From Betaproteobacteria bacterium (GTDB lineage Bacteria; Pseudomonadota; Gammaproteobacteria; Burkholderiales; SG8-41): a stretch of 64,000 nucleotides of DNA. Below, one piece after another: positions 44,201 to 57,717 of this stretch. A program made the position numbers and the translations under genes. The stretch spans positions 1 through 64,000 of the forward strand of contig CANKUB010000002.1 of the NCBI GenBank assembly GCA_947486575.1, written 5' to 3'. A model generated the notes under the pieces. That model ran no database searches, had not been told where the DNA came from, and saw only the letters and a program-made list of their open reading frames with translations. Each line of letters begins with the position of its first letter. Positions within the stretch are counted from its first letter, which is position 1.

Positions 44201-44757
44201 ATCTGGACGCGCAATCCAAAGATTTAACCGAAGCGATGGCTACACTGGAAGACGCCATCAAGCGCATTGATCGTGACACGCGTGAAAGGCTGCAAGCGAC
44301 GTTTGATGAAGTGAACCGGCATTTCAGTGAGATGTTCCCTGTTTTGTTCGGGGGTGGGCAAGCCAGGCTCACACTCACGGGTGAAGAAATTCTCGATTGC
44401 GGTGTGCATGTCACTGCGCAACCCCCGGGTAAGAAAAATGCATCGATTCATTTGCTGTCGGGCGGCGAAAAGGCGCTGACGGCGTTGTCGCTGGTATTCG
44501 CCATGTTCCGCTTGAATCCGGCGCCGTTTTGTTTGCTCGACGAGGTGGATGCGCCGCTGGATGATTCCAACACCGAACGCTTCTGCGAACTGGTGAAAAA
44601 AATGTCGGATAATTCGCAATTCCTGTTTATCAGTCACAACAAAATTACGATGGAAATGGCCAATCAATTGCTGGGTATTACCATGCAGGAGCCTGGCATC
44701 TCGCGTGTGGTGGCGGTGGATATCGAAGAAGCGTTGAAGTTGTCCGAGGCGGCGTAA
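41233..44757 (+). CDS. smc: Chromosome segregation ATPase SMC
   Basis: 1174 residues starting at TTG 41233 (MRLTHINLAGFKSFVDPTQ is the family start). Walker A GPNGCGKSN at about 34-42; long coiled coils at about 170-500 and 650-1000 flank a hinge; ABC signature LSGGEKALTALSLVF and Walker B CLLDEVDAPLD near the C-terminus. A candidate promoter TTGCGC / TATAAC lies at 41173-41203. Works with ScpAB in condensing DNA; upstream of zipA and ligA, a standard betaproteobacterial order. Confidence 0.95.
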   Translation: MRLTHINLAGFKSFVDPTQIPVPGQLVGIVGPNGCGKSNVIDAVRWVLGETSARHLRGTTMQDVLFNGSGNRKPVNRASVELLFDNSLGKAAGQWSSYGEISVKRVLEREGDSTYYINNIVVRRRDIADIFLGTGLGARAYAIIEQGMISRVIEAKPEELRVFLEEAAGVSKYRERRKETEARLRDTRENLLRVDDIRQELTKQLEHLGEQAEVARKYHELQGELATSQNLLWFTRKKEAVSARARHAREIERSGIELEAETARLREAEKRLEELRSEHYKAGDALHACQGALYEANAEVARLEQQITHVRDNRGRIEHHISTLRAQHDDNQSQLIAAQRGLDESREVRAQADERVHTSEAEAQAQGQKLPLAEEAHRASYNRREEVQRSLAQVQQRLQVEQTQSGHAVRLLEQFALRQSRLTDERAALPVADGDALAQLTERTAQCEQQLEEWRERLQASEAQIPALEQAVNERQAELGAAMRTRASVEARINALSQLQARLAKGANGADMESWLAARNLDKAPRFWQGIEIAAGWEDALEAVLRERLNGIAPGHVDSAADWLTQPPPGKLTMVDAAAQPVASTEVTGLEPLKRHVTCRNVNLEAVVDDWLHDVYTVPDTATGMACRAQLPPGGMLVSANGYVFSRHSVTFHAPDSELHGVLSRQREIEKLQGEFEAESAIVENLNYAVADAREAVERCRSEAVELRSGVNNAQNEFHAVQVEAVRLSEQAQRATQRGEQIASEIAEIVALVLTETQNRNAADSAMAQLQHERTAFAAQVEQSAEDYRNAETALNAQRQMAEQARRAHQESLFSQKTIINRINEIDQSIQRLSTSISALESSISESETDLNGYDEAPWQEQLQAMLETRVTREQALALARDALEGMDTQLRGIEQERVTSEEKLGPLRERIAEVRLKEQEARLTEEQYAQQLVEAGADEVALADLLEKGTRSNALQTEINRINEEIRALGAVNLAALEELKAASERRDYLDAQSKDLTEAMATLEDAIKRIDRDTRERLQATFDEVNRHFSEMFPVLFGGGQARLTLTGEEILDCGVHVTAQPPGKKNASIHLLSGGEKALTALSLVFAMFRLNPAPFCLLDEVDAPLDDSNTERFCELVKKMSDNSQFLFISHNKITMEMANQLLGITMQEPGISRVVAVDIEEALKLSEAA

Positions 44758-44772
44758 CAGGGCGATGGGGTT

Positions 44773-47926
<3,154 letters not shown>

Positions 47927-47950
47927 TTATTTTAAAGCACACTCACAGCC

Positions 47951-48715
47951 ATGTTAGCCATAATCGGTGGCAGCAGTCTTGATCGCTTGAGCGCGCTCGC
48001 CGATGTGCGGCGTGTTGAAATGGCTACGCCCTCTACACCATACGGTGCGCCGTCAGGTCCATTGATTTTCGGCAAACTGGCTGGACGCGATATTGTTTTT
48101 CTGGCGCGCCACGGCGAAAATCACAGTGTGCCGCCGCACAAAATCAATTATCGCGCCAATCTGTGGGCGTTACAGGCGCACGCTGTTACACAGGTTGTTG
48201 CGGTAGTGACGGTTGGTGGTATCGGCGCACATTTCACAGCGGGGGCGTTGGCCGTGCCCGATCAAATTATAGATTACACGTGGGGGCGTGCAGCGACCTT
48301 TTTCGATGGTGAAGTTGGCGGCGATCGTGCGCTTGTCAAGCACATCGACTTCACAAAACCGTACGATGAGCCGCTACGCCAATGCATTCTGCGCGCGGCA
48401 CAGCGTGTTGAAATACCACTGCACGATGGCGGCACGTACGCCACTACGCAAGGGCCGCGCCTCGAAACGGCAGCAGAGATACAGCGTCTGGCGCGCGATG
48501 GTGCGCACATGGTCGGCATGACGGGCATGCCTGAAGCCGCGCTGGCGCGCGAATTGAATCTGCAGTACGCGGCGCTGGCGCTGGTGGTCAACGCCGCCGC
48601 TGGTACTGGCACAAGTGCGCAGGCGATTGATCTACCGGCTGCCGAAGCGCTGGCGCGCACGGCGATGGCACAAGTGGTGCACATACTGAGTGAGGTGGCA
48701 AACGTTGGCAATTAA
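47951..48715 (+). CDS. S-methyl-5'-thioadenosine/thioinosine phosphorylase
   Basis: 254 residues. Purine nucleoside phosphorylase family type 2: [20 protein letters not shown] (phosphate contact), [20 protein letters not shown], and [20 protein letters not shown] with [15 protein letters not shown]. The MTIP subgroup of Pseudomonas prefers methylthioinosine; I cannot decide between MTI and MTA. It recycles methylthioadenosine. Its end overlaps def. Confidence 0.85.
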   Translation: MLAIIGGSSLDRLSALADVRRVEMATPSTPYGAPSGPLIFGKLAGRDIVFLARHGENHSVPPHKINYRANLWALQAHAVTQVVAVVTVGGIGAHFTAGALAVPDQIIDYTWGRAATFFDGEVGGDRALVKHIDFTKPYDEPLRQCILRAAQRVEIPLHDGGTYATTQGPRLETAAEIQRLARDGAHMVGMTGMPEAALARELNLQYAALALVVNAAAGTGTSAQAIDLPAAEALARTAMAQVVHILSEVANVGN

Positions 48716-49238
48716 ACCGGTACTGCGCATGGGTGACCCACGGTTGCTGGAGCCGTCAAAGCCGATCAAAAAATTCCGCACAGCAGAATTGCGTAATCTC
48801 ATCACTGACATGCGCGACACCATGGCATCGCTCAAGGGCGCGGGTTTGGCCGCACCGCAAATCGGCGTAAATTTGCAGGTGGTGATTTTCGGTATTGAAT
48901 CAAATCCCCGCTACCCTGATGCTGAATCGGTGCCGTTCACGATTTTGGTTAATCCGAAGCTCACCCCTGTCGACAAAGAGATCGAGGAGGGCTGGGAAGG
49001 CTGCCTTTCCGTGCCGGGGATGCGCGGGCTGGTGCCGCGTTTTCTCAATCTGCGGTATCAGGGCTTTGACGAGAACGGAAAAAAAATAGACCGTACGGTT
49101 GACGATTTTCATGCGCGCGTGGTGCAGCACGAGTGCGATCATCTGGCGGGTATTTTGTACCCGATGCGCATACGCGACATGCGCAATTTCGGCTATACGG
49201 CGGAATTGTTTCCCGACGAAGATATTGCTGACGATTAA
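48705..49238 (+). CDS. def: Peptide deformylase
   Basis: 177 residues from TTG 48705 (GAGG 8 bases ahead); a GTG at 48690 is less likely. Three family motifs are intact: [16 protein letters not shown] and QHECDHLAG, supplying metal ligands Cys and two His and the catalytic Glu (here QHECDH keeps the Glu). Removes formyl from N-terminal Met. Its TAA overlaps the TAA of glnD on the other strand. Confidence 0.93.
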   Translation: MAIKPVLRMGDPRLLEPSKPIKKFRTAELRNLITDMRDTMASLKGAGLAAPQIGVNLQVVIFGIESNPRYPDAESVPFTILVNPKLTPVDKEIEEGWEGCLSVPGMRGLVPRFLNLRYQGFDENGKKIDRTVDDFHARVVQHECDHLAGILYPMRIRDMRNFGYTAELFPDEDIADD

Positions 49239-51823
49239 ATTTTCAGCGTCTCAATCAAATCGTTTTCCATGCGCACGACCTTTTTCGGATCGTTAAGCGC
49301 CTCGCCAGTAATCAAAAACGTGTCTTCGGCGCGCGAACCCAGCGTGTTGATTTTAGCGGTGTGCAGGTCAATGCCATAGGCCAGAAATACGCGTGCAATG
49401 CGCGACAGTAGTCCCGGGCGATCACCCGCAATGATAGAGAGCACCTGATACACGCCGCGATCATCTTTTTGAATACGGACTTCGGGCGAGATCGGAAAGT
49501 GCTTTAACTGGCGCGACAGACGTGGTTTGGTCAGCGGCGGCAGCGGTGCTTTCAAGCGCAGGCGTTCGCCTAACTCGTGCTCGATATAGGCTGTGAGATC
49601 GCGATAATCTATATCGGCGTTGCCTGCATCCTGCACCTGAAAAGTATCGAGTGCGTAGCCATAGTGTGCGGTGTAGATACGCGCTTCGTGGATGTTGTAG
49701 CGGATGCTTTCGAAAAATCCGCAGATGCGCGCAAAAAGCGCTTCTTGATCTTGCACATACACCATCACCTGCAGGCCTTCACCTGCGCGCGAGGGGCGTG
49801 CCTTGATGATGGGCTCGGGGACTTGCGCGCGGTAATAGAGCGTGCGGGTGTGCCAGGCGATTTCCTGAGGGTCGTGGCGCAGAAAATACGCTGTGTCGAG
49901 TTTCGCCCAGAACGTATCGATGGATTCGTCGGCAATGCCATACAGACGCAAATTGGCGCGGGCTTCATCCTGGCGTGCGCGCTGACTGTTTTCAACCGTC
50001 GGAGCGTTGCCCGCGAGCTGGCGTTGCGTCACGAGGAACAGATCTTCCAGTAGTTTGCCTTTCCAGGCATTCCAGACTTTGGGGCTGGTGCCGCGGATGT
50101 CGGCTACCGTCAGCAGGTAAAGCGCGATAAGCCGACGCTCAGTGATAACTTTGCCTGAAAAAGAATGAATGATTTCGGGGTCCGACAAATCCTGCTTTTG
50201 CGCGGTGCTCGACATCATCAAGTGCTGCTCAACCAGCCACACCACCAAGGTGCAATCATCGCTGGACAAGCCGTGTGCTTTGCAGAATTTTGCAGCGTCG
50301 GCTTTGCCCAGGGTGGAGTGGTCGCCGCCCCGGCCTTTGGCGATGTCGTGGAAAAGCCCGGCCAGATACAGCACTTCGGGTTTGTCGAATTCCGACATCA
50401 AGCGGCTGCATAGCGGAAACTCATGGGCGAGCTCCGGCACCGCAAAACGGCGCAAATTGCGAATCACGCGCAGAATATGTTCGTCAACCGTGTAGACGTG
50501 ATACAGATCATGCTGCATCTGGCCGACGATTTTGCCAAACGCAGGCAGGATGCTGCCCAGAATGCCGAGTTGATTCATGCGGCGTAGTTCGCGGATGACG
50601 CGATCGGGGCTGCGAAAAATGTTGAGGAATTGCTCGCGATGCGTGGCATTGCGACGATAGGCTGGGCCGATGGATTTTCGCGCGCGCCATAGCGCGCGCT
50701 GCGTGTTGGCGCCAATGCCTTTGAGTTCGGAGTGCTGTTGCAGCAGCAGAAATGTTTCGAGTATGGCTTCCGGATGTTTTTCAAACGTGTCGTCGTGTTG
50801 CATGGACAGCACTTCATTGCGCAGGCCAAATCGCTCGTTCAGCGGTTGCAGTTTGATGTTGCGCACACCGGTCAGCCGCGCACGGATGTTCTGCAGCACA
50901 ATATTGTCGATCTGCGAAACCGCTTTGGCACTTTGGTAGTAGCGTTGCATGAGTTGCTCGCTGGCCAGGCGATGTGCGCGATTGCTCAGGCCAAATTTCT
51001 CGGCGAGTGCCGATTGCAAATCAAAAATCAGACGGTCTTCACGTCGCCCAGCCAGATAATGCAGGCGGATGCGCAGCATGTGCAGAAATCGTTCGTGCCG
51101 CTGAATTTCGCGCGATTCGGTTTCGGTGATGAGGCCGCGGCGTACCAGATCGGCCCAGCTTTTGCCAAAACCGGTGGCGCGCGCAATCCACAAAATGTGA
51201 TGTAAATCGCGCAGTCCACCCGCGCTTTCCTTGACGTTGGGCTCAAGATTGGTTTCGCCAAAACGCACATGGCGTTGCTGCTGCTCCAGGCGCTTGGCCT
51301 GCATGAAAACCATGGGTTCCAGCGCTTCAGTGGTGGCTGTTACATATTGCTTATAGCGCTTGCGATTGCCCGCCAGCCAACGGGATTCCAGCATGCTGGT
51401 TTGCGCAGTAATATCCTGGCGCGCGATTTCAACGCATTCTTCTATGGTGCGCACACTGTGACCGGTGTCGAGACCGATATCCCACCAAGCGCCGACCAGT
51501 GCCTGCAATTTTTCCTGTAACGCTTCGTCTGCCGGCGCATCCAGAAGGATCAGCAAATCAATGTCAGAGTAGGGGAAAAGTTGCCCACGCGCATAGCCGC
51601 CCACTGCGACCAGCGCCAGACCTTCCGGGATATCGTGCGCCTGCCACACCGCTCGCAGCAATTGATCGACCAGGACACAGTGTTGGCGTAATAAATCGGG
51701 TGCCGATGGCCGGGATTCAAATGCGCTGCGCAGGGTGAGGCGGCCCGCGTCGAGCAATTTCTTGAAATGATGCGTCGGTTGCAGCGGGCTAACTTCCGTC
51801 GAACCTGGCAGTGCGTCAGGCAT
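49235..51823 (-). CDS. glnD: [Protein-PII] uridylyltransferase / UR
   Basis: 862 residues. Nucleotidyltransferase domain ([20 protein letters not shown], about 72-91), HD hydrolase domain ([16 protein letters not shown], about 490), and two C-terminal ACT domains ([38 protein letters not shown]) that sense glutamine. Controls nitrogen status through PII. Directly downstream of map, as in other betaproteobacteria. Confidence 0.95.
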   Translation of the reverse strand: MPDALPGSTEVSPLQPTHHFKKLLDAGRLTLRSAFESRPSAPDLLRQHCVLVDQLLRAVWQAHDIPEGLALVAVGGYARGQLFPYSDIDLLILLDAPADEALQEKLQALVGAWWDIGLDTGHSVRTIEECVEIARQDITAQTSMLESRWLAGNRKRYKQYVTATTEALEPMVFMQAKRLEQQQRHVRFGETNLEPNVKESAGGLRDLHHILWIARATGFGKSWADLVRRGLITETESREIQRHERFLHMLRIRLHYLAGRREDRLIFDLQSALAEKFGLSNRAHRLASEQLMQRYYQSAKAVSQIDNIVLQNIRARLTGVRNIKLQPLNERFGLRNEVLSMQHDDTFEKHPEAILETFLLLQQHSELKGIGANTQRALWRARKSIGPAYRRNATHREQFLNIFRSPDRVIRELRRMNQLGILGSILPAFGKIVGQMQHDLYHVYTVDEHILRVIRNLRRFAVPELAHEFPLCSRLMSEFDKPEVLYLAGLFHDIAKGRGGDHSTLGKADAAKFCKAHGLSSDDCTLVVWLVEQHLMMSSTAQKQDLSDPEIIHSFSGKVITERRLIALYLLTVADIRGTSPKVWNAWKGKLLEDLFLVTQRQLAGNAPTVENSQRARQDEARANLRLYGIADESIDTFWAKLDTAYFLRHDPQEIAWHTRTLYYRAQVPEPIIKARPSRAGEGLQVMVYVQDQEALFARICGFFESIRYNIHEARIYTAHYGYALDTFQVQDAGNADIDYRDLTAYIEHELGERLRLKAPLPPLTKPRLSRQLKHFPISPEVRIQKDDRGVYQVLSIIAGDRPGLLSRIARVFLAYGIDLHTAKINTLGSRAEDTFLITGEALNDPKKVVRMENDLIETLKI

Positions 51824-51828
51824 AGTTG

Positions 51829-52626
51829 TCAGGCGACGGCAGGTGGCGCGGGCATGCCCGGAGAAACCGTCAGCACTTCAAAGCCGGTTTCGGTGACCAG
51901 TATCGTGTGCTCCCACTGCGCCGACAGGCTGTGATCCTTGGTGACAATGGTCCAGCCATCCGCAAGCCCGCGTATATCTGCACGACCCGCGTTGATCATC
52001 GGCTCGATAGTGAATGTCATGCCCGCTGACAAAGGCACGCCAGTGCCGGGCCGCCCGTAATGCACTACCTGGGGATCTTCGTGAAATTTTTTGCCGATAC
52101 CGTGCCCGCAGAATTCGCGCACCACGCTGAAACCGTTGCCTTCGGCGTAGCTTTGAATCGCGTGGCCCACATCGCCCAGTCGTGCGCCGGGTGCAACCTT
52201 GCGGATGCCGCGCCACATGCATTCATAGGTAATTTCGCACAGCCGTTTGGCCTGTATCGACGGCATGCCGACATAAAACATGCGGCTGGTGTCACCGTGA
52301 TAACCGTCTTTGATGACGGTGATATCCACGTTGACCACATCGCCGTTCTTGAGTTTTTTCTCGCCCGGAATGCCGTGGCAGATTACGTGGTTAACTGACG
52401 TGCAAATCGATTTTGGATAGGGTGAGTAACCCGGCGGACAATAGTTCAGCGGCGCCGGGATGGTTTTCTGTTCGTTCACCATGTAATCGTGACAGAGCTG
52501 GTCGATTTCGTTGGTGGTTCGTCCTGCGACGATATAGGGCGCGATAAAATCGAGTACTTCGGCGGCGAGCTTGCCCGCGACGCGCATTTTTTCAATGTCT
52601 TGAGGGGATTTAAGTTCTATGGGCAT
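51829..52626 (-). CDS. map: Methionine aminopeptidase, type I
   Basis: 265 residues from ATG 52626. Metal ligands are present: VDITVIKDGYHGDTSRMF, CGHGIGKKFHEDPQV, TIEPMIN and WEHTILV. Removes the initiator Met. The longer upstream frame is not conserved. Divergent from rpsB, sharing the 382-base gap; glnD follows with a 5-base gap. Confidence 0.95.
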   Translation of the reverse strand: MPIELKSPQDIEKMRVAGKLAAEVLDFIAPYIVAGRTTNEIDQLCHDYMVNEQKTIPAPLNYCPPGYSPYPKSICTSVNHVICHGIPGEKKLKNGDVVNVDITVIKDGYHGDTSRMFYVGMPSIQAKRLCEITYECMWRGIRKVAPGARLGDVGHAIQSYAEGNGFSVVREFCGHGIGKKFHEDPQVVHYGRPGTGVPLSAGMTFTIEPMINAGRADIRGLADGWTIVTKDHSLSAQWEHTILVTETGFEVLTVSPGMPAPPAVA

Positions 52627-52647
52627 GCTGTGACCGTGCGGCGCACG

Positions 52648-52667
52648 GTAAGTCCTTGTTTTTATGA
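52648..52667 (-). repeat. Dispersed A-rich motif upstream of map
   Basis: On the minus strand reads TCATAAAAACAAGGACTTAC, 22 bases upstream of the map start codon. Confidence 0.45.
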
Positions 52668-52753
52668 TAGGTGTTGGGAACGCTTGGACATGAACCGAGG
52701 TAGCCATTGTAATTCAGGATGACGCAACCTGAATCCAGTAAAACGGGATTATC

Positions 52754-52775
52754 CATAAGTATCTGTTTTTACTCG
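52754..52775 (-). repeat. Dispersed A-rich motif, second copy in map-rpsB gap
   Basis: On the minus strand reads CGAGTAAAAACAGATACTTA TG less one end base; the core TAAAAACAGATACTTA is 15 of 16 to the reference copy. Confidence 0.5.
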
Positions 52776-52818
52776 AAAAGTTAAACATCCCTGGTTATTG
52801 CCCCGCTAAACGCTTCGT

Positions 52819-52848
52819 TTGAAATAGGTACAATTTCCATGTTAAAAT
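52819..52848 (+). promoter_or_regulatory. rpsB promoter
   Basis: TTGAAA (52819-52824), 18 bases, TAAAAT (52843-52848): a good sigma70 promoter, leaving a leader of about 150 nt before rpsB. Confidence 0.65.
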
Positions 52849-52935
52849 AACGAGTTAGCTGAATTCGGCATTGTCGGTTTTCGCCGGGAACTGGAATTAG
52901 CTACCAATACCCACATCCGCCCCGTAATGTTTACA

Positions 52936-52996
52936 TTTGGGTGTTCAAAGAATGATGTTTGTCTTTGAATATTGGTGGATGGAGGCTCAACCCAAA
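52936..52996 (+). promoter_or_regulatory. Structured rpsB leader, candidate S2 autoregulation site
   Basis: Two nested inverted repeats: TTTGGGT (52936-52942) with ACCCAAA (52990-52996), and inside TTCAAAG (52944-52950) with CTTTGAA (52963-52969). The outer stem ends 12 bases before the start codon, so its folding would affect access to AGGAG. In E. coli the rpsB-tsf operon is repressed by S2 at its leader; the same role here is inferred from position only. Confidence 0.45.
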
Positions 52997-53008
52997 CAGG
53001 AGTAGTTT

Positions 53009-53752
53009 ATGTCAGTCACTATGCGTGAAATGCTGGAATGCGGCGTTCACTTCGGGCACCAAACCCGGTTCTGGAACCCGCGCATGGCCCCGTATATCTT
53101 CGGCCATCGTAATAAAATTCATATTGTCAATCTTGAGAAAACGCTTGAGATGTATCAGGCGGCGATCAAGTTTGTGCGTCAATTGACTGCCAATCGCGGC
53201 ACCATATTGTTTGTTGCTACCAAGCGTCAGGCGCGCGAGATTATCCGCGAAGAAGCGCTGCGTTGCGCCACACCGTTTGTTGATGACCGTTGGCTGGGCG
53301 GCATGCTCACCAACTATAAAACCGTCAAGCAATCGATCAAGCGTCTTAAAGACATGCAGGCGATTGTTGCCGATGGCTCGGTTGAAAAACTCATCAAAAA
53401 AGAAGCGCTGATGTTTCAGCGTGAGTTGATCAAACTTGAGCGCAGCCTGGGCGGCATTAAAGATATGGATGGCCTGCCGGATGCGTTGTTCGTGATCGAC
53501 GTGGGCTATCAAAAAAATGCCATCGCGGAAGCGAACAAGCTGGGCATTCCGGTGATTGGCATTGTCGATACCAATCACACACCCATCGGTGTGGATTACG
53601 TGATTCCGGGTAACGACGACTCCAGCCGCGCGATTCGTTTGTATGCGCGCGGTATGGCCGATGCCATTCTCGAGGGCCGTAACGACAGCTTGCAGGAAAT
53701 TGTGGCGCCAGCCGGCGGCGAAGAATTCGTCGAAGTCGAAGAAGCCAAGTAA
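53009..53752 (+). CDS. rpsB: 30S ribosomal protein S2
   Basis: 247 residues. [38 protein letters not shown] and [17 protein letters not shown] are S2 signatures. AGGAG lies 8 bases ahead of the ATG. Followed by a terminator-like hairpin and tsf. Confidence 0.98.
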   Translation: MSVTMREMLECGVHFGHQTRFWNPRMAPYIFGHRNKIHIVNLEKTLEMYQAAIKFVRQLTANRGTILFVATKRQAREIIREEALRCATPFVDDRWLGGMLTNYKTVKQSIKRLKDMQAIVADGSVEKLIKKEALMFQRELIKLERSLGGIKDMDGLPDALFVIDVGYQKNAIAEANKLGIPVIGIVDTNHTPIGVDYVIPGNDDSSRAIRLYARGMADAILEGRNDSLQEIVAPAGGEEFVEVEEAK

Positions 53753-53771
53753 CTCGGGTGCTCACATGATC

Positions 53772-53807
53772 AGGGGCAGCTCGAATACGTGAGCGCCCCT
53801 TTTTTTT
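53772..53807 (+). terminator. Hairpin with T-run between rpsB and tsf
   Basis: AGGGGCAGCTC (53772-53782) pairs with GAGCGCCCCT (53791-53800) with one bulged A, followed by eight T (53800-53807). It should act as a partial terminator, lowering tsf relative to rpsB, since no new promoter is evident before tsf. Confidence 0.8.
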
Positions 53808-53824
53808 AACGGATGGAGTTTGTA

Positions 53825-54730
53825 ATGGCTGAAATTACCGCAGGTATGGTGAAAGAATTGCGCGAGAAGACCGACGCGCCGATGATGGAATGCAAAAAAG
53901 CGCTGACCGAAGCTGCTGGTGACATGAGCAAGGCGGAAGAAATTCTGCGCGTAAAGCTCGGTAACAAGGCAACCAAGGCCGCTTCGCGTGTAGCCGCTGA
54001 AGGCGTGGTGGCGATGTTTATCGCAGCAGATGGCAAGTTGGGCGCGATGCTTGAAGTGAATTGCGAAACCGATTTTGTGGCGAAGAACACGGATTTCCTG
54101 GCGTTCTCTGGCGCGTTGGCCAGCATGATTGCGGACAAAAATCCGGCAGACGTTGCTGCGTTGTCGGCACTGGATCTGAAAGGCACGTCAGTCGAAGAAA
54201 CCCGCAAGGCGCTGGTTGGAAAGCTCGGCGAAAACGTCAGTCTGCGGCGCTTCACGCGCGTGGCGGCGAAGGGGCAACTGGCGAACTATATTCACGGAGG
54301 CGCAAAAATCGGTGTGATGGTCGACTTGGTGGGGGGCGCTGACGGCATGGGCAAGGATCTCGCCATGCACATCGCTGCGAGCAAACCCAAGGCGTTGGAT
54401 GCGTCTGGTGTGGCGGCCGATGTGATTGAAACCGAGCGTCGTATCGCGACAGAGAAAGCAGCCGAGGACGCGGCCAAGTCGGGCAAGCCGATTACGCCTG
54501 ATATTTTGTCCAAGCGCGTGGAGGGCTCGGTGCAGAAAGTTCTCAAGGAGCTCACACTGCTCGGTCAGCCATTCGTCAAAAACGACAAGCAAACGGTGGA
54601 GCAATTGCTCAAGGCGAACAATGCTTCTGTTGCCTCTTTCACGCTGTATATCGTGGGTGAAGGGCTTGAGAAAAAGAAGGACGATTTTGCGGCAGAGGTT
54701 GCAGCCGCGGTCAGCGCCGCCAGTAAATAG
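53825..54730 (+). CDS. tsf: Elongation factor Ts
   Basis: 301 residues from ATG 53825 (GGATGGAG 7 bases ahead). [20 protein letters not shown] and [13 protein letters not shown] are diagnostic; the latter contacts EF-Tu. Exchanges nucleotide on EF-Tu. Confidence 0.97.
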   Translation: MAEITAGMVKELREKTDAPMMECKKALTEAAGDMSKAEEILRVKLGNKATKAASRVAAEGVVAMFIAADGKLGAMLEVNCETDFVAKNTDFLAFSGALASMIADKNPADVAALSALDLKGTSVEETRKALVGKLGENVSLRRFTRVAAKGQLANYIHGGAKIGVMVDLVGGADGMGKDLAMHIAASKPKALDASGVAADVIETERRIATEKAAEDAAKSGKPITPDILSKRVEGSVQKVLKELTLLGQPFVKNDKQTVEQLLKANNASVASFTLYIVGEGLEKKKDDFAAEVAAAVSAASK

Positions 54731-54732
54731 TA

Positions 54733-54752
54733 TTTAAAAGCAAAAACTTACA
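54733..54752 (+). repeat. Dispersed A-rich motif, weak copy before pyrH
   Basis: TTTAAAAGCAAAAACTTACA resembles the recurring motif (AAAACTTACA end conserved) 12 bases before the pyrH start. A weaker match. Confidence 0.3.
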
Positions 54753-54764
54753 GGATATCTGAAA

Positions 54765-55484
54765 ATGCCGGACAAACCCGTCTACAAGCGCATACTCGTC
54801 AAACTGAGCGGCGAGGCGTTAATGGGCGAGGATAGTTATGGCATTAATCAGGGCGTGATTGAGCGTATTGTTGGCGAAATTGGCGACGTGGCGAAACTCG
54901 GCGTTGAAATTGCAGTGGTGATAGGCGGCGGCAATATTTTTCGAGGTGTGGCGCCGGCAGCCGCGCACATGGATCGCGCGACAGCTGATTACATGGGCAT
55001 GCTCGCAACTATCATGAACGCATTGGCATTGCAGGATGCGATGCGCCGCGCCAACATTATCAGCCGTGTGCAATCGGCGTTGAATGTTGAGGCCGTAGTT
55101 GAGCCTTATATTCGCGGCAAAGCGATGCGCTATCTTGAAGAAGGCAAAATCGTGATTTTTGCGGCGGGTACAGGTAACCCGTTTTTTACTACCGATACAG
55201 CAGCAGCGTTGCGTGGTATGGAAATCAACGCCGAGTTGGTGTTGAAGGCGACCAAGGTGGATGGCGTCTATAGCGCTGACCCAAAAAAAGACCCCACGGC
55301 GGTGCGCTATAAAAAGCTCACGTTTGATGAGGCGATCATCAAAAATCTCAAGGTGATGGATGCCACGGCGCTGACGTTGTGCCGTGATCAAAGGCTGCCG
55401 ATCAATGTGTTCAGCATTTTTGAAGCGGGTGCGTTAAAGCGCGTAGTGACGGGTGCGGACGAAGGCACGATGGTTGTTGCTTAA
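54765..55484 (+). CDS. pyrH: Uridylate kinase
   Basis: 239 residues. [14 protein letters not shown] (about 5-18), [26 protein letters not shown] and [13 protein letters not shown] are family blocks. Phosphorylates UMP to UDP. Between tsf and frr as usual. Confidence 0.97.
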   Translation: MPDKPVYKRILVKLSGEALMGEDSYGINQGVIERIVGEIGDVAKLGVEIAVVIGGGNIFRGVAPAAAHMDRATADYMGMLATIMNALALQDAMRRANIISRVQSALNVEAVVEPYIRGKAMRYLEEGKIVIFAAGTGNPFFTTDTAAALRGMEINAELVLKATKVDGVYSADPKKDPTAVRYKKLTFDEAIIKNLKVMDATALTLCRDQRLPINVFSIFEAGALKRVVTGADEGTMVVA

Positions 55485-55513
55485 AAAATAAGGTTGAATC
55501 AGCGGAGAAAATC

Positions 55514-56071
55514 ATGATCGCCGATATCAAGAAAATTGCCGAACAGAAAATGAAAAAGTCGCTGGAGTCGCTGAAAATGGACTTGGCGAAAGTGCGTACG
55601 GGCCGCGCGCATGCGGGCATACTCGATCATGTGATGGTGGATTACTACGGCACGCCGACGGCGATTCCGGGTGTGGCCAGCGTGACATTGATTGACGCGC
55701 GCACCATTGGCGTCACACCGTGGGAAAAAAAGATGACCAACGTGATCGAAAAAGCCATCCGTGACGCCGATCTGGGGTTGAACCCCAGCACTACCGGCGA
55801 AATCGTGCGCGTGCCGATGCCTTCGCTGACGGAAGAACGCCGCCGTGATCTGACCAAAATCGTAAAAGGCGAAGGCGAAAATGCAAAGGTGGCGGTGCGC
55901 AATGTACGTCGTGATGCCAACACGCAATTAAAAGACCTGCTCAAGAAAAAATCCATCGCGGAAGACGATGAACGCCGCGCGCAAGAGGATATCCAAAAGC
56001 TGACCGACCGCCACATCGCTGATATCGACAAGGCGTTGCAGGTGAAGGAAGCTGAATTGATGGCGGTTTAA
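55514..56071 (+). CDS. frr: Ribosome recycling factor
   Basis: 185 residues. [32 protein letters not shown] and [15 protein letters not shown] are diagnostic of RRF, which splits post-termination ribosomes with EF-G. The ribosome site GCGGAG lies 8 bases upstream of the start. Confidence 0.97.
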   Translation: MIADIKKIAEQKMKKSLESLKMDLAKVRTGRAHAGILDHVMVDYYGTPTAIPGVASVTLIDARTIGVTPWEKKMTNVIEKAIRDADLGLNPSTTGEIVRVPMPSLTEERRRDLTKIVKGEGENAKVAVRNVRRDANTQLKDLLKKKSIAEDDERRAQEDIQKLTDRHIADIDKALQVKEAELMAV

Positions 56072-56076
56072 TCGCT

Positions 56077-56856
56077 GTGGCCACGCTTCCCAGCTCCACG
56101 CAAATTGTGCCTGATGCGCCGCAGATTCCGCGGCACATTGCTGTCATCATGGATGGCAACGGACGCTGGGCAAAAAATCGATTCATGCCGCGCATTGCAG
56201 GGCACAAGCGCGGTGTGGAATCCGTGCGTAACGCCGTGCGTGCGTGTGCTGAGCGTGGTGTGCAATACCTGACGTTATTCGCTTTCAGCAGCGAAAACTG
56301 GCGGCGGCCTAAAGATGAAGTCAAATTCCTGATGCAGTTGTTTATGCACGTGCTTGAAGCAGAAGTATCCAAGTTACACCGGAATAATATTCGTTTGAAA
56401 ATCGTCGGCGATCTCTCCCAGTTTGATGAAAGGCTGGTGCAGCTGGTTCGTGAGGCAGAAGAAAAAACTAAAAATAATCAACAGCTTACGTTAACTGTGG
56501 CAGCCAATTACGGTGGTCGTTGGGATATTCTTCAGGCGCTGAATCACCTGGTGCGAGCACATCCCGAAAAAGCGGGTAACTATAGCGAGAGTGATTTCGC
56601 GCCGTATTTGTCGATGCAAGACGCGCCAGAGCCGGATCTCTTCATACGAACTGGTGGCGAAAAGCGCGTGAGCAATTTTTTGTTGTGGCAACTGGCGTAT
56701 ACCGAACTGTATTTCACCGACATGCTGTGGCCCGATTTTGATGCGGCAGCACTGGATACTGCTATCGCTTCCTATCAGCAGCGCGAACGCCGCTATGGGC
56801 GAACCAGTGAGCAGTTGCAGGGCGACGTACCACAGCGCGGCATGGCTGGTGGCTGA
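56077..56856 (+). CDS. uppS: Undecaprenyl diphosphate synthase
   Basis: 259 residues from GTG 56077, 5 bases after frr. [16 protein letters not shown] (catalytic Asp), [14 protein letters not shown] and [20 protein letters not shown] are the family motifs. Makes the C55 lipid carrier for cell-wall polymers. Confidence 0.96.
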   Translation: MATLPSSTQIVPDAPQIPRHIAVIMDGNGRWAKNRFMPRIAGHKRGVESVRNAVRACAERGVQYLTLFAFSSENWRRPKDEVKFLMQLFMHVLEAEVSKLHRNNIRLKIVGDLSQFDERLVQLVREAEEKTKNNQQLTLTVAANYGGRWDILQALNHLVRAHPEKAGNYSESDFAPYLSMQDAPEPDLFIRTGGEKRVSNFLLWQLAYTELYFTDMLWPDFDAAALDTAIASYQQRERRYGRTSEQLQGDVPQRGMAGG

Positions 56857-56895
56857 TTTTCATCCGCTGTTATTGGCGCGTACTGGCTGAGGTAG

Positions 56896-57705
56896 ATGCT
56901 TAAAACGCGCGTTCTTACCGTTGCAATACTACTGCCGCTGTTTATTGTGGCATTGTTTTATTTTCCCGTTACGGTGTGGGCGCTATTTGTGGCATTGCTG
57001 GCGTTAATCGCCGCTTGGGAGTGGGGCGGGCTTGCGGGGTGGGGCGCCATGGCACGCATGGCATACGTCGGCCTTATTGCGGGATGCGGTGTGCTGCTGT
57101 GGCAGTTTGGTTACGTTGATCCGCGCAGTGGGGACATGGTGTATCCAGTAGTGCTTGGCGTTTCATTGATATTCTGGATGGTGTTGGCACCGCTGTGGCT
57201 CGCGCGCAATTGGCGTATTCAGTCGTCTGTTGTACTCGCAGTAACTGGTGCCATTCTGTTGCTGCCGCTGTGGCTGGCCCTGGTGTGGTGGCAGCAAAAG
57301 CCCATGCTGCTGTTGATGCTTATGTCCATCGCGTGGGTGTCTGACACCGCAGCGTATTTATGTGGTCGGCGTTGGGGGCGGCGCAAACTGGCAGTAACCA
57401 TTAGTCCGGGCAAGACCTGGGAGGGCGTCTTTGGTGCGGTCGTGGCCGTCAGCGCCTATTATTTTATTTTGCAGGTGACCGCCCCGGGGCTTCCGGTGTT
57501 GCTGCAGGGCATCGCGGGATTCGGCTTGTTTTTATTCAGCATGGTGCTGGGCATAGAGGGCGATTTGTTTGAATCGTGGATCAAGCGCACTGCGGGCGTA
57601 AAAGACAGCGGCAGTATTTTTCCAGGGCATGGCGGTGCGCTCGATCGCATTGACGCGCTGACCGCGAGTATGCCACCGGTAACGTTGCTGCTGCTGATGC
57701 TTTAA
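56896..57705 (+). CDS. cdsA: Phosphatidate cytidylyltransferase
   Basis: 269 residues, seven to eight membrane helices. The C-terminal motif SIFPGHGGALDRIDAL is the CDP-diacylglycerol synthase signature; ISPGKTWEGVFGAV precedes it. First step of phospholipid headgroup synthesis. Confidence 0.95.
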   Translation: MLKTRVLTVAILLPLFIVALFYFPVTVWALFVALLALIAAWEWGGLAGWGAMARMAYVGLIAGCGVLLWQFGYVDPRSGDMVYPVVLGVSLIFWMVLAPLWLARNWRIQSSVVLAVTGAILLLPLWLALVWWQQKPMLLLMLMSIAWVSDTAAYLCGRRWGRRKLAVTISPGKTWEGVFGAVVAVSAYYFILQVTAPGLPVLLQGIAGFGLFLFSMVLGIEGDLFESWIKRTAGVKDSGSIFPGHGGALDRIDALTASMPPVTLLLLML

Positions 57706-57717
57706 ACTCCCTTCCGC

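Larger units (their letters stand above)
52627..53008. other. map-rpsB intergenic region
   Basis: The only gene-free stretch over 300 bases. It contains dispersed A-rich motif copies at 52648-52667 and 52754-52775, the rpsB promoter at 52819-52848, and a structured leader ahead of rpsB (52936-52996). No open frame with a credible start or family match is seen. Confidence 0.7.

Noticed and set aside
49235-49238. Overlapping stop codons of def and glnD as a special signal
   Set aside because: TTAA naturally provides stops on both strands; seen often between convergent genes.
57521-57540. Extra copy of the dispersed motif inside cdsA
   Set aside because: Only the TTGTTTTTATT core matches; the flanking GTAAC part is absent and the bases are coding for Leu-Phe-Leu-Phe.
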